DNA of 64,000 nt from Flabesymbios commensalis (Eukaryota; Annelida; Polychaeta; Terebellida; Flabelligeridae): positions 54,569,085 to 54,633,084 of the forward strand of contig OZ024909.1 of the NCBI GenBank assembly GCA_964017125.1, given 5' to 3'. The notes under the pieces were generated by a model. The model had not been told where the DNA came from, did no database searches, and saw only the letters and a list, made by a program, of their open reading frames with translations. The translations under genes were made by a program, and so were the position numbers. Shown here one piece after another: positions 32,201-40,725 of the stretch (position 1 is the first letter of the stretch; each line of letters opens with the position of its first letter).

Positions 32201-35200
32201 AACTTGACTTGAAAACGTTTATATCGGTCTTAGAAGCACAAAAGTTAACGTAAAAGGATTTAATATGTATAGGCCTATAAATTATATATTAACCTTTATC
32301 ATGTTTATGAATTGAAAAAGTGACAAAACCGACTAACCTCAATACCTGTCATGTTATTAGCACGTTCTATAGCCAGGGACACCATGTTGACTGAGAGATC
32401 AATGCCACTCACTTTAACTTCATATTTCTGTGTAAAAAAGGTTAAATTTTTGTATGCACACAGAATACATAACAGATTTACGTAATATTGAAGATTTTGA
32501 TTTTAACTTTTTTTTCCTACCTGAGCCATCATAAATGCACTTCCACCAATACCGGATCCAACGTCCAACACTGACTGGCCCGGTTTCAAATTCAACATTT
32601 TCAAAAATTCCTGTACAAAATATTGACCATCTATATTTCAGTCGCGGTAGCGAGACCTGCACAAGTTTTAATTTAGTAATGAATCAATCAAGGTGAAGGT
32701 TTACATATTACATGTATTTGGTAACCATGCTTCTATATTTCTGTATAATAGTACAACAAAATGATGCGGCACATAATCATATAACGCAATTACATTTATT
32801 GTAATGATTATTATATATAGATGAGCTCTGGGTACGTATTCTCGTACAAGTTACGATATAAATCGTAGGCTTGAAATTGACCAATCCGAAGCCTACGATA
32901 TATCGTAATTTTTACGAGAATACGAGCTCTGGGCTTTTCACTTTAATTATTATGTCATTTGAAGCTGTGTCCAGCCACCGCGATTTACAACTTCAAGTGA
33001 TGATCTAAAATTAGGAGGCATGGCACATGCCGTACTTTTTAGTTTATCAGCTTAAGAGATTTGAAAAAAAATTACATAAAAATATATACGTAAAACATTT
33101 GTATAACATTTGTACAACGTCGGCCCAATGTCTTCGACATTGGTCCAACATTGTACAAATGTTATACAAATGTTTTGTGTTTGCTGGGTAGGTGATAGCA
33201 ATGAAGTAGATGTAAATATGTAAACCTCTGTTGTTTCTCGACCTCCTGTGCTGACAAAATGGTGGCCAAACACTCTTTCATATCTGAGTATACTATGTTC
33301 ACTGTATTGCTGGCTGTCCAGGAATGCCTGTAGCTGATCACTGTTGGACGTGTGTGAGTCTGTCTTCTCCAGCAACCAACATAACTGGTTTCTGTTCCTC
33401 TTCAACTGAAATAAAACACCAGTTCGCTATTTAGGAATTATCAGTAAGGTCCATCAATAGTATTCACATGGCTAGAAGGAATAGTAATAACCTGATTTTT
33501 AAAATAAATCCGCGAGTGGTATTACCTTATACAAAATGTGATATGATGTAATTCAATGCAATACAAATTAATACCTTGTTGTTGATAAAAACGACGAATC
33601 GGTAAGTCTTTAAGAGCTGGCTGAGCTGCTTCATTTTATAAAAGCTGACTTATGTGGCGCGGGTCTTAAAATGTATAGTAACAAAAAATAGCTAAACTAG
33701 TGTATTGACTATTACTATTTCGTTATACATGAGGTGCAATTACAAAATCATTTGAACGTGTTTGATGCAGTATTATTTTGATGTACCACCTTTATATAAG
33801 TTTGTATGGGTCGACAACTTTTTAGTTTGAAGTAGGTGCTGGATTTTTCGCAGACTGCTGATCGCAGAAGAGTCTGGTATTGTATGACTGAGCGATAATA
33901 TGTCGGGTTCAGCTGCCTCTTCTTGTCACCTAAAGAACGACACTCCACATGAACATTGCAGAACAGTGGACGATTTAATTTATCTATGTTTTTGCAAGTA
34001 GCTTTCAATGCTAACTTACACTTTAATTGCAAATTATATTCATCTCTATATTGCAAATCGGGTGCTTCTGAATATTGCACATTGCTTAGTTATCATTATA
34101 CACGTCTACATTATCATTCACAGAAAAGCTATAGCTCTATTTATCAATTTTTTTTACTTGAGTAAATAGTTAATAAGTGAATAATTAATATTTAAACCCC
34201 GGTAGTAATGAATTGTTATTCCATAATATCATATGTGATGTGTGTTGACAAGTAACAAGTAGCAAGTTAGTAGCAAGTGATTTATTTCTGATGACCTTTC
34301 ATGAAGGTAAGACAGACATGCCAGGAGGGTTAGGAGCATGTCGACTCCTTGGAAATGAAAGGGTGAATCACCCTCTTTGTAAAGTGGGTGAGTCACCCTT
34401 TCATATCTAAGGAGACTATATTTTGCTGGTATAATTCAGCTCCGACCTGACTGATTGAAGCATGATTCCCTGAAGAATAGATGGCCTCCTGGTTTCAGCC
34501 ACCCCAGTATACGCTGCAGCATGGTAAGCACTTGTTTGTCAGTTAAGTACATGAACAGCCAGTTGGAGAAAACTAAATCCAGACTGAACATAAGCAAATA
34601 CAAGAAATCATATGAATGTGAATATGGAGGGGTGAACATGGGTAATGTTATTTTTTTATTCAATTAAATTGTATTCAAAATATGCCATGTGGGACATGAA
34701 TGCGACGAGAGAGCTTAAGTTGTTAAAATCAGCATAATCTGAAAACACATGGACTCCATGCAAGTGAACAAATAACAGACATCCCTCAATTGTGGGTATC
34801 GCTAGAGACTCACAGTAATTGTAAGTGGGTGAAAATTATTTAATACAAAAAGGTCAGTAATTCAGAGGAGCCATCAAATACTAACTTTACAAATACGCTT
34901 GACGAGCCATTACAAAGTATTGGCAATTGGTATGGTCTGGCAATATAGTATACAGGTATAGGTACTTTATATGTGTCAGCCGATTAGATAACTGTTGCTG
35001 GAGGATACATGTATTTGGCAACATTTTATAGAGTGAATAATCAGAAAATGATGGAGAAAATGAGTGTATTTAGTACACACCTCTTGCTGGGAAACTGTAA
35101 GTTCATAACGTCGTCTACTTTGAAGGTGATGTTTTTGTGGTGACCGTTTCGTTTTGTGTTTTCCGATATGAATGACTCCATAAAGTCCACCGTTGTTACG

Positions 35201-37338
35201 TGGTCTGCGTGGTTAGCCAGGTAACCAGTGAAACGCCTGTAATTAAATGGCATAATCAATATCACATTGAACAATCATCCTACCCAGTAAACGCAAAATA
35301 TTTGTATAATATTTGTACAATGTTGGACCAACGTCGAAGACGTTGAGCCGACGTTGTACAAATGTTATACAAATGTTTTGTGTTTGCTTGGACGGCAGCC
35401 TGTAACATATTAACCCGATGTTGGTTTAATGTTGGCCGACGACGAGGTTGTGTATATTGATCTAGTTAATATATCTAGTACATTATTGCTATAAAAATAT
35501 TATTGTTATAAATGTTAATATAAAAATATCGATTTACTAGTCGTAATATATTATTATTTTTGTGAACACTAAATGGATGGCATCATGCACAAGTGGGCTA
35601 ACCCACATTAAAAATAAAAATGAAAATATATGTCATTAATAGCAACAACTTGATCAATATACGAGTTTCACATTCAGGGTTAGACCATTTGGTCCCTGAT
35701 TTTGTTACTTTTTTGTGTTAATTTGTATTTATTCGTTTTCTCCTGTACTTCATGTTGTAGCGTGTTTTTTTCTCAAAATTGTCAAAATGTGGGTAAGCCC
35801 ACTTGTACATGATGCCATCCAAATCAGGAATGCATTTTAACTATTCTGCCGTGCAAAGCCAAAAGGCAGTAACTGCTTACTTTACAAATAAGCAGATACT
35901 GCGTTTTGGCCTTCTTGAGCAGTATTGTCTAGACCACAGTCTGCAGCTGCTGAATAACAACAAGGTCTTCATTTAAAAAACACAATTCAAAAGTAGCAAC
36001 ATTTGATATGGGGTCTATGGTTGGCCATCACCCTCATAAGTAAATAAACCTTCCGCGGACAATTAAAAACCTTCCGCGGACAATTAAAAACCTTCCGCGG
36101 ATAATTAAAAACCTTCCGCGGACAATTAAAAACCTTCCGCGGACAATTAAAAACCTTCCGCGGACAATTAAAAACATTCCGCGGACAATTAAAAAACTTC
36201 CGCGGACAATTAAAAACTTTCCGCGGATAATTAAAACCTTCTGCGGAGAATTAATTTTTAATTATCCGCGGGAGATTTTTAATTGTCCGCGGAAGGTTTT
36301 TAATTATCCGCGGAAGGTTTTCAATTGTCCGCGGAAGGTTTTTAATTATCCGCGGAAAGTTTTTAATTGTCCGCGAAAGGTTTTTAATTATCCGCGGAAA
36401 GTTTTTAATTGTCCGCGGAAGGTTTCTAATTATCCGCGGAAGGTTTTTATTTATCCTCGGAAGGTTTATTTACTTATGAGGGTGATGGCCAACCAGAGGG
36501 GTACACTCACCCGATCCCGGCTCCCAGCTCCAGGACCTGACACCCCCTGACATCAGGGAGATAGGACAACACCTCAGGGATCTCGTGCTGTCCTAGAAGT
36601 TTAGCCTGGCTGTCCAGCATCATCTCCTCTTCTGTCGCGCGGTGGGAATGCTCCTCCCAGAAGCGACGCGACAACTGCTCATCTGGAACAACACACCATT
36701 AGCATATCCTCGGAACTTTACTTACGAGGGGATGGTATTTAACAATTTAGTACTTCTTTGTTGGAACCCTGCAAACGCAATACAGTTACCATATTCAAGA
36801 TCAATTGTGGGGCGACACCACAGACACCGTATGATGACATTTATATGATATTAGTATATGTGTTCTAAGTTAATGATAAAACTCTACTTGCTTAACATCA
36901 GAAGTACAAATTTACTATTTTCAGGAATGATTATTTACCTTAAGTAGTTATGTAAATGTTACTAATCACTAATATTTACATAATTAGGATATAGGCCTAC
37001 TGTGTTGTGTCATTGCATGGTCTCTACTTATTGTAGGTTGATATGTTTCCTACTGAATGGTCACTGAGTAGGTTTGATTCCAGCATTCGTGAAGCTATTT
37101 TTAGCTTCAAAAATATCCTCATGAAAAATGGAATCTCCAAATTGAATAATTTTCAGCGGTAATTTTAGTTGTTTGACAACATAATGTTTGCATAATGTTT
37201 ATACGGGCCTATAACACGACAACTCTTAATTATAATAGCAACAATAACAAACAATAATTTTAATGTGAGACATGACTGTAAGCATGATAAGTAATTTCTG
37301 TGCTTACCCACAATAGATAAATCAGCGTGTCCGTTCAT
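29133..37338 (-). CDS. Two-domain phosphoethanolamine N-methyltransferase, 12 exons
   Basis: AdoMet-dependent enzyme that methylates phosphoethanolamine in three steps to phosphocholine, for phosphatidylcholine synthesis; cytosolic. Exons (minus strand, 5' to 3'): 37338-37308, 36682-36511, 35236-35081, 34583-34447, 33929-33790, 33405-33226, 32610-32521, 32427-32338, 31840-31718, 30554-30423, 30071-29955, 29246-29133. All junctions are GT-AG and in phase, giving 493 codons, the size of plant-type PMTs. The first methyltransferase domain has motif [10 protein letters not shown] at the exon 2/3 junction, [13 protein letters not shown] and [10 protein letters not shown]. The second has [13 protein letters not shown] (exon 7), GIDLSVNMV, and [12 protein letters not shown] (exon 9). 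FFRESCF and [10 protein letters not shown] are also typical. Nematodes split the two activities over separate genes; here both domains are present. ATG is the first in the frame; AATAAA follows three bases after the stop. Confidence 0.92.
29337..29516. repeat. Long hairpin (about 80-bp arms) in PMT intron 11
   Basis: ATGTTTGCTTTATTCGGCTGAATATTGAGC... pairs with ...GCTCAATATTCAGCCGAATAAAG. The inner arms TCTTACGTCACAT / ATGTGACGTAAGA carry CRE-like TGACGTAA sites. The centre is about 14 nt (TTGCGAATCCCAA). No second copy was seen. Confidence 0.75.
29690..29915 (-). repeat. Tandem partial duplicates of PMT exon 11 in intron 11
   Basis: Minus-strand copies of the 3' part of exon 11 and its donor lie downstream of the real exon. 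The anchor GTTGACAA (plus strand) occurs at 29709, 29829 and 29905, and in the exon itself at 30009. Each copy keeps variants of CTGTAATTAACACG, CAGTATGGG and CTTGTCAATCTC. At least one retains a usable donor (CGGGTAAGTGAG), but the reading frames have drifted. Confidence 0.65.
29955..30071 (-). CDS. PMT exon 11
   Basis: Acceptor CTTGTAG/AT, donor ATACAG/GTAAGT, 39 codons. Encodes [20 protein letters not shown] and the [13 protein letters not shown] segment. Its second half is the source of the tandem duplicates next door. Confidence 0.9.
30284..30371. repeat. Family F hairpin in PMT intron 10
   Basis: ATATTGTCCCCTTGTAG...CTGCCACTTT / AAGAGGCAG...CTCCAAGGGGACGATAT. It is one of six or seven copies whose outer ends and CTGCCAC core are constant while the mid-arm varies. 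Confidence 0.75.
30423..30554 (-). CDS. PMT exon 10
   Basis: Acceptor TTGCAG/AG, donor CTCAT/GTGAGT, 44 codons. Encodes [16 protein letters not shown] and [14 protein letters not shown], post-motif III of the second domain. Confidence 0.9.
30599..30690. repeat. Family E-related hairpin in PMT intron 9
   Basis: CCCTTTAACAGCTACG, then TTTTCACACACTTGAAGTTGTGG / CCACAACCTCAAGTGGTTGAAAA. Confidence 0.55.
30771..31022. mobile_element. Family C palindromic MITE in PMT intron 9
   Basis: TTAACCCTTACAGCGCGGGG starts the palindrome, which reaches 30867. The flank then runs to TCAGCACTTTAATGGTTAA at the far end. The two TTAA-side ends are imperfect inverted repeats of each other. Confidence 0.75.
31718..31840 (-). 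CDS. PMT exon 9
   Basis: Acceptor TTTTCAG/GT, donor TTCTTG/GTCAGT, 41 codons. Encodes [13 protein letters not shown] and [15 protein letters not shown], the strongly conserved segment of the phosphomethyl-ethanolamine domain. Confidence 0.9.
32066..32203. mobile_element. Family C palindromic MITE (subtype 2) in PMT intron 8
   Basis: Hairpin CAGTGCGGGGACAGTATTTATACGTC / GATGTATAATAAAGGTCCCCGTGCTG. The middle of the arms reads TTTATAC rather than TTTAGTC, a change present on both arms and shared with the copy at 37882. Confidence 0.7.
32338..32427 (-). CDS. PMT exon 8
   Basis: Acceptor ACACAG/AA, donor TTGAG/GTTAGT, 30 codons. Encodes [18 protein letters not shown], the acidic AdoMet-ribose loop of the second domain. 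Confidence 0.9.
32521..32610 (-). CDS. PMT exon 7
   Basis: Acceptor TGTACAG/GA, donor GCTCAG/GTAGGA, 30 codons. Encodes [19 protein letters not shown], AdoMet motif I of the second domain. The usual DVGCG cysteine is serine here. Confidence 0.9.
32828..32936. mobile_element. Palindromic MITE, family A, in PMT intron 6
   Basis: CGTATTCTCGTACAAGTTACGATATA / TATCGTAATTTTTACGAGAATACG. The inner TCGAGAT loop has been lost by a short deletion on one arm. Confidence 0.7.
33092..33187. repeat. Family G palindrome (TTGTATAA subtype) in PMT intron 6
   Basis: AAACATTTGTATAACATTTGTACAACG pairs with the arm ending ACAAATGTTTTGTGTTTGCTG. It lies about 39 nt downstream of the exon 6 donor. Confidence 0.7.
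33226..33405 (-). CDS. PMT exon 6
   Basis: Acceptor TTTCAG/TT, donor AACAGAG/GTTTAC, 60 codons. Encodes [31 protein letters not shown] and [10 protein letters not shown], the linker between the two domains typical of bifunctional PMTs. Confidence 0.9.
33790..33929 (-). CDS. PMT exon 5
   Basis: Acceptor TTCTTTAG/GT, donor AAAG/GTGGTA. Encodes [14 protein letters not shown], the phospho-substrate contact region after ESCF, and CRPIQTYIK. Confidence 0.88.
34339..34417. repeat. Family F-like hairpin in PMT intron 4
   Basis: GTCGACTCCTTGGAAATGAAAGGGTGA... / ...GAGTCACCCTTTCATATCTAAGGAGAC. Arm order resembles family F, but the CTGCCAC core is absent. It lies about 30 nt downstream of the exon 4 donor. 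Confidence 0.55.
34447..34583 (-). CDS. PMT exon 4
   Basis: Acceptor TTATGTTCAG/TC, donor TCAG/GTCGGA (weak donor). Encodes [35 protein letters not shown]: motif II/III of the first domain and the RESCF signature. Confidence 0.9.
35081..35236 (-). CDS. PMT exon 3
   Basis: Acceptor AATTACAG/GC, donor CAAGAG/GTGTGT. Completes GAGIGRFTGYLA and encodes [14 protein letters not shown] and [12 protein letters not shown] of the first domain. Confidence 0.9.
35282..35390. repeat. Family G palindrome 45 nt upstream of PMT exon 3
   Basis: CCCAGTAAACGCAAAATATTTGTATAA... / ...TTATACAAATGTTTTGTGTTTGCTTGG. On the gene's strand it lies in intron 2, about 45 nt before the exon 3 acceptor. Confidence 0.75.
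35848..35930. repeat. Family B palindrome in PMT intron 2
   Basis: TCTGCCGTGCAAAGCCAAAAGG...CTGCTTACTT / AAATAAGCAG...TTTTGGCCTTCTTGAGCAG. Confidence 0.75.
36018..36497. repeat. 480-bp hairpin built of inverted arrays of a 21-bp repeat, next to PMT exon 2
   Basis: Unique outer arms GTTGGCCATCACCCTCATAAG (left) and CTTATGAGGGTGATGGCCAAC (right) enclose about ten forward units of CCTTCCGCGGACAATTAAAAA and then about ten inverted units. Right-arm units alternate between TTATCCGCGG and TTGTCCGCGG, a 42-43-bp dimer; the left arm is mostly GACAATT. The right end lies 13 bp from the exon 2 donor, so the whole structure is transcribed at the start of PMT intron 2. The CCGCGG core gives a CpG pair in every unit. 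Confidence 0.9.
36511..36682 (-). CDS. PMT exon 2
   Basis: Acceptor GTTCCAG/AT, donor ATCGG/GTGAGT. Encodes [30 protein letters not shown] and VLELGAGIG, motif I of the first domain. It is clearly GC-richer than its surroundings. Confidence 0.9.
37308..37338 (-). CDS. PMT exon 1 (start)
   Basis: ATG at 37338-37336 and ten codons ([10 protein letters not shown]), then donor G/GTAAGC. It joins exon 2 in phase and no other ATG fits. It is short, so it is less certain than the other exons. Confidence 0.7.
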
Positions 37339-37701
37339 GTTTTCGTCTTGTTTTTTTTATATTATCGGGTCAAAAATCGGGGAGAAAATTCAAATGCTGT
37401 GGATGGCCTCGCGCGCCCGGGAGAAACTTCTGCTGCGACAGTTTTTCAGATTTCCTCTGGAACTCATGAGTGTCGCCTGGTATACTGAGATAGGACGTGA
37501 ATGGTTTGTCCTGGCCCAGCTCTCTGGTTTTATACCCGTCTGCAATGTCCAAAAACTGACCCTACCTGACTTCCACAATGATGTAACACTTTTGTACGCT
37601 CAGTCATATTTGAATTCCTCGCGAGCAATTCCTACAAGTATATTTAAAAGTTCGTTATTTGTCGACGTCTTTATTCGTATTTTTATAAGAATTCAATGAC
37701 A

Positions 37702-37763
37702 GTTTTCATTCACACCAAAACCGGAATCGCCGGAGCAATTGCGGTTTTGGTGTGGATGAAAAC
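37702..37763. repeat. Small hairpin upstream of PMT
   Basis: GTTTTCATTCACACCAAAACCG / CGGTTTTGGTGTGGATGAAAAC with loop GAATCGCCGGAGCAATTG. Confidence 0.65.
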
Positions 37764-37881
37764 TTACAATATCTCAGCAATAATGATGACAATTTGTGAT
37801 ATCTCAGCATTCAGAGTGTCATAGCGCTGATAACTAAGATCGATCCCTCTATCTGATAACAGGGAATCTTTGACTTGTGAC

Positions 37882-38124
37882 TTAACCCTTTCAGCGCGGG
37901 GACCATCTTTATACGTCAGAATCGGACGTCTACAGACGTCAGATTCTGACGTATAAAGACGGTCCCCGCACTGAAAGAATTGAAATATTTATAATGGCCG
38001 TAGACCCATAACATAGGTATTCAAATGAAGCGGACATAGCTAAATAAGACATCTATGATGATTTTGAATTGAAAAAAACACCCTCCGTGGTTTGTAAAAA
38101 TATATTTCAGGGTTCTAAGGGTTG
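37882..38124. mobile_element. Family C palindromic MITE (subtype 2)
   Basis: TTAACCCTTTCAGCGCGGGG start; arms ACCATCTTTATACGTC / GACGTATAAAGACGGT. The flank TAGACCCATAACATAGG and an end near GGTTCTAAGGGTT complete it. Confidence 0.75.
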
Positions 38125-38894
38125 AAGTCGGCCACGTGGCAGGGAAATCATGCCATGGTGAGGGGTGAACGAGATAAGAAAAGTCTAGGAATAACGACCC
38201 CCTGGATATAAATGGATGTAGTGGCAAGTATGAGAAAAATCGAAGAGAATGCTCTAGACTGTTTTCGAAGCACCACACACAAGCAACCGAAATAGATTAA
38301 ATTAAACGTTTATTGCGCTCTATATCGATTTAGAGTTTTTTCTCTGACCTGAAAATGTTTGCACGTTGTCTGAGCAGGATTCGTGTATCACGTCCATATT
38401 TATATTATTATATTAAGACAATTATCCACCCCTCCCCTCCCCCCACGTAGACTATAATTTGGGTCATGACCCTTTACAGATAACGACCTGCCAGCTCCTG
38501 ACCCCCTGTACTCTGAAACACAGCCGATCAGGTGAGAAAAGCACTAACTGAGGAACTGCGGTATTCTTCTAAATTGCGTCAGCTATCTTGTTTTATACGT
38601 TTTAATTAAATTACGAGATATCATTGTATCAACGGAAAAGTAACAGTTTGTGATGATCTTGTTGATGAACTGGCACAGATTAACAAAATCATTTGTGTAC
38701 ACCTCAAATAACCTTTTGTTATTGACAAGCGTTTTAAAATATATTTCCATGTGAATTATCTCCATGTATTTACACAGCCTCAAATTTAAAGAAAAACAAA
38801 GACAAGGGCAATATATAATACTTCAAATTTAATGGGAACTCCTAGCGAGGTATGCCTACGTATATGTATGTCTAGAATTGTCAATCATTCATTC
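38125..38894. other. Gene-free stretch
   Basis: No recognisable gene; the minus-strand frames at 38021-38278 and 38583-38783 lack any family signature. Confidence 0.4.
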
Positions 38895-38900
38895 ATGCAT

Positions 38901-39145
38901 GCGTTCGTTCGTTCGTTCGTTCGTTCGTTCGTTCGTTCGTTCGTTCGTTCGTTCGTTCGTTCGTTCGTTCGTTCGTTCGTTCGTTCGTTCGTTCGTTCGT
39001 TCGTTCGTTCGTTCGTTCGTTCGTTCGTTTGTTCGTTCGTTCGTTCGTTCGTTCGTTCGTTCGTTCGTTCGTTCGTTCGTTTGTTCGTTCGTTCGTTCGT
39101 TTGTTCGTTCGTTCGTTCGTTCGCTCGTTCGTTCGCTCGTACGTT
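38901..39145. repeat. (TTCG)n microsatellite, about 245 bp
   Basis: Tetranucleotide repeat GTTC with a few T-for-C and other variants towards the right end. It grades into ATTC-type repeats at 39145-39185. Long serine/arginine/valine/phenylalanine frames on both strands are read from the repeat and are not genes. Confidence 0.95.
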
Positions 39146-39623
39146 TATCCATTCATGCATTCATTCATTCACTCATTCATTCATTACTTGTACAGATTTG
39201 ACGTTTCCACTCGAAACAATCGTGTGGAGGTTAAACACTCGTTGGTGAATCGTTTTACTTATTATTATGTGTAGCTGAATAGAGCATAACTAAATTGCCA
39301 TGATGTCTTAAAGCTACGGTGCCAAGCTTGAAAATGGCTTCGAAAAAATACCATGTGTTTTGTGATGTGTAAAACCTTAAGGTTGTATACTAATTGAAAT
39401 GTCTCATCTCCCATTCATTTGTAAAAGCTCACATTGCTGATGCCATTATCAGCTTAAGATGAAGAGAAAATATCCATTATGATTAAAAATTCAATCAGTT
39501 ACACATGTTGTAATTTTAAAATGCTTTATATTGCACATGTGCGCATTAATTTGATCTATTTCAATCAATATCGTGATTGTCACAAGTACTTTACTAATAA
39601 CCAGTACATAATATGAACCTTAC

Positions 39624-39827
39624 CTGTGAACATGAGTATTTGACGTCACAGTGTACATGTAGGTCGGCATGATGTAGCCCCATGCAGTCAGGTTTCAGCC
39701 ACAGATTGACTGCGTACAAAAATCGTGGGACATTACTTTGGACGGTCATAATAAAGACTTCCGGTCGAATAATCAGGTCGAAAATAGTTTTATTAGAATC
39801 AGTAACAATTAAGTTATATGCCCGCAT
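39624..39827 (-). CDS. Possible coding exon of an unrecognised gene
   Basis: The minus-strand frame beginning at ATG 39827 reads through about 68 codons, with normal-looking composition (FDLIIRPEVFIMTVQ, PRFLYAVNLWLKPDCMG), to a strong donor TTCACAG/GTAAGGTT near 39625. The frame is open only a few codons upstream of the ATG. No partner exon was found downstream, and no family is recognised. A plus-strand frame overlaps it (39682-40023) and also lacks recognisable features. Confidence 0.25.
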
Positions 39828-40070
39828 GTTCAGCTCAAAGGTCGCGCAGTCATTAAAAGATTATGGGCATTTCTTGGACCTTGGGGTGGGATTGCTCTCA
39901 GTCACCGCCAGTTTGGATTTTTCGGGTAAAGTAAATACATCAATCCACGGCATCGGAGAGGACGACACGGCTAGGCATGATGTTGGTCTATCATTGCAGA
40001 CTGCAGTCCAACATGCACTATAACTATATGGGGTCGTTCTTATCACAGGTTTGGTTGTACTATACGGTGA

Positions 40071-40312
40071 CCCCAGCAGACGCGAGGGCTCATCTAATTT
40101 TGGCAAAATGTTAGGCCAACGTCGCAGTCAGTGGTTTGCCACTAATTCAACATATCATCCCTTTGGAGTTAGAAGGTGCTAAACTGCCACTTGGTGGAGT
40201 GGCAGTTTATAACCTTCTAACTCCAAGAGGACGATATGGTTAACGTCTCATGTTGGCCCGCCGTCTGTGACGCTGGCCCACATTCGACAAACACGACACG
40301 GCAACTCAATAC
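40071..40312. repeat. Family G palindrome with a family F hairpin inserted
   Basis: Family G left part (CCCAGCAGACGCGAGG...GGCCAACGTCGCAGTCAG...CACTAATTCAAC) is followed by family F at 40152-40238. GGTTAACGTCTCATGTTGG and GGCCCACATTCGACAAACACG then follow. A second degraded family G fragment continues to about 40355. Confidence 0.6.
40152..40238. repeat. Family F hairpin nested in family G
   Basis: ATATCATCCCTTTGGAGTTAGAAGGTG... / ...ACCTTCTAACTCCAAGAGGACGATAT with core CTGCCACTTGGTGGAGTGGCAG. Confidence 0.75.
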
Positions 40313-40519
40313 TGGACTAATGTTGGATTAGCGTCGTAGACGGTGGGCCTCGTGTTTGACCGCCTGCATGATAGAAACTGCTGGAGAGAAATGAATGGGA
40401 CACACAGACTGACAGACTGAGACAGACTGAGCGGATAGAGGTAAAGCAACATGTCCCCATCTCTGTGTACAGAGGGGAGACATAATAATAATCATTAAAG
40501 CGCTGAGCACGACTATTAT

Positions 40520-40725
40520 AATCATTCCTAATGTCTTATTATTCGATTAAATCACTGTTATTGAGGATGAAATGAGCGTTTAAATATCAAGATTTGCGAA
40601 TGTTTGGTCTCAAGTCATATGCAAATATGTGTAATTTTCACCACTGAAAGTTGTGGGTCGCGGTAGCAACACAATTTCAAGTGGGTTAAAATTTATTTTT
40701 TCAATTAAGCGCTTAAAGGGATAAT
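40520..40725. repeat. Worn family E-related element
   Basis: CACCACTGAAAGTTGTGGG / GCAACACAATTTCAAGTGGG and the end TTAAGCGCTTAAAGGG. Confidence 0.4.

Noticed and set aside
36048-36470. Regular repeats reminiscent of a CRISPR array
   Set aside because: Units are contiguous with no unique spacers, the array inverts in the middle, and it lies inside a eukaryotic intron.
38832-39274. Long frames of FVRS / NERT repeats on both strands
   Set aside because: They are the translation of a (TTCG)n microsatellite; every frame is open because the unit has no stop.
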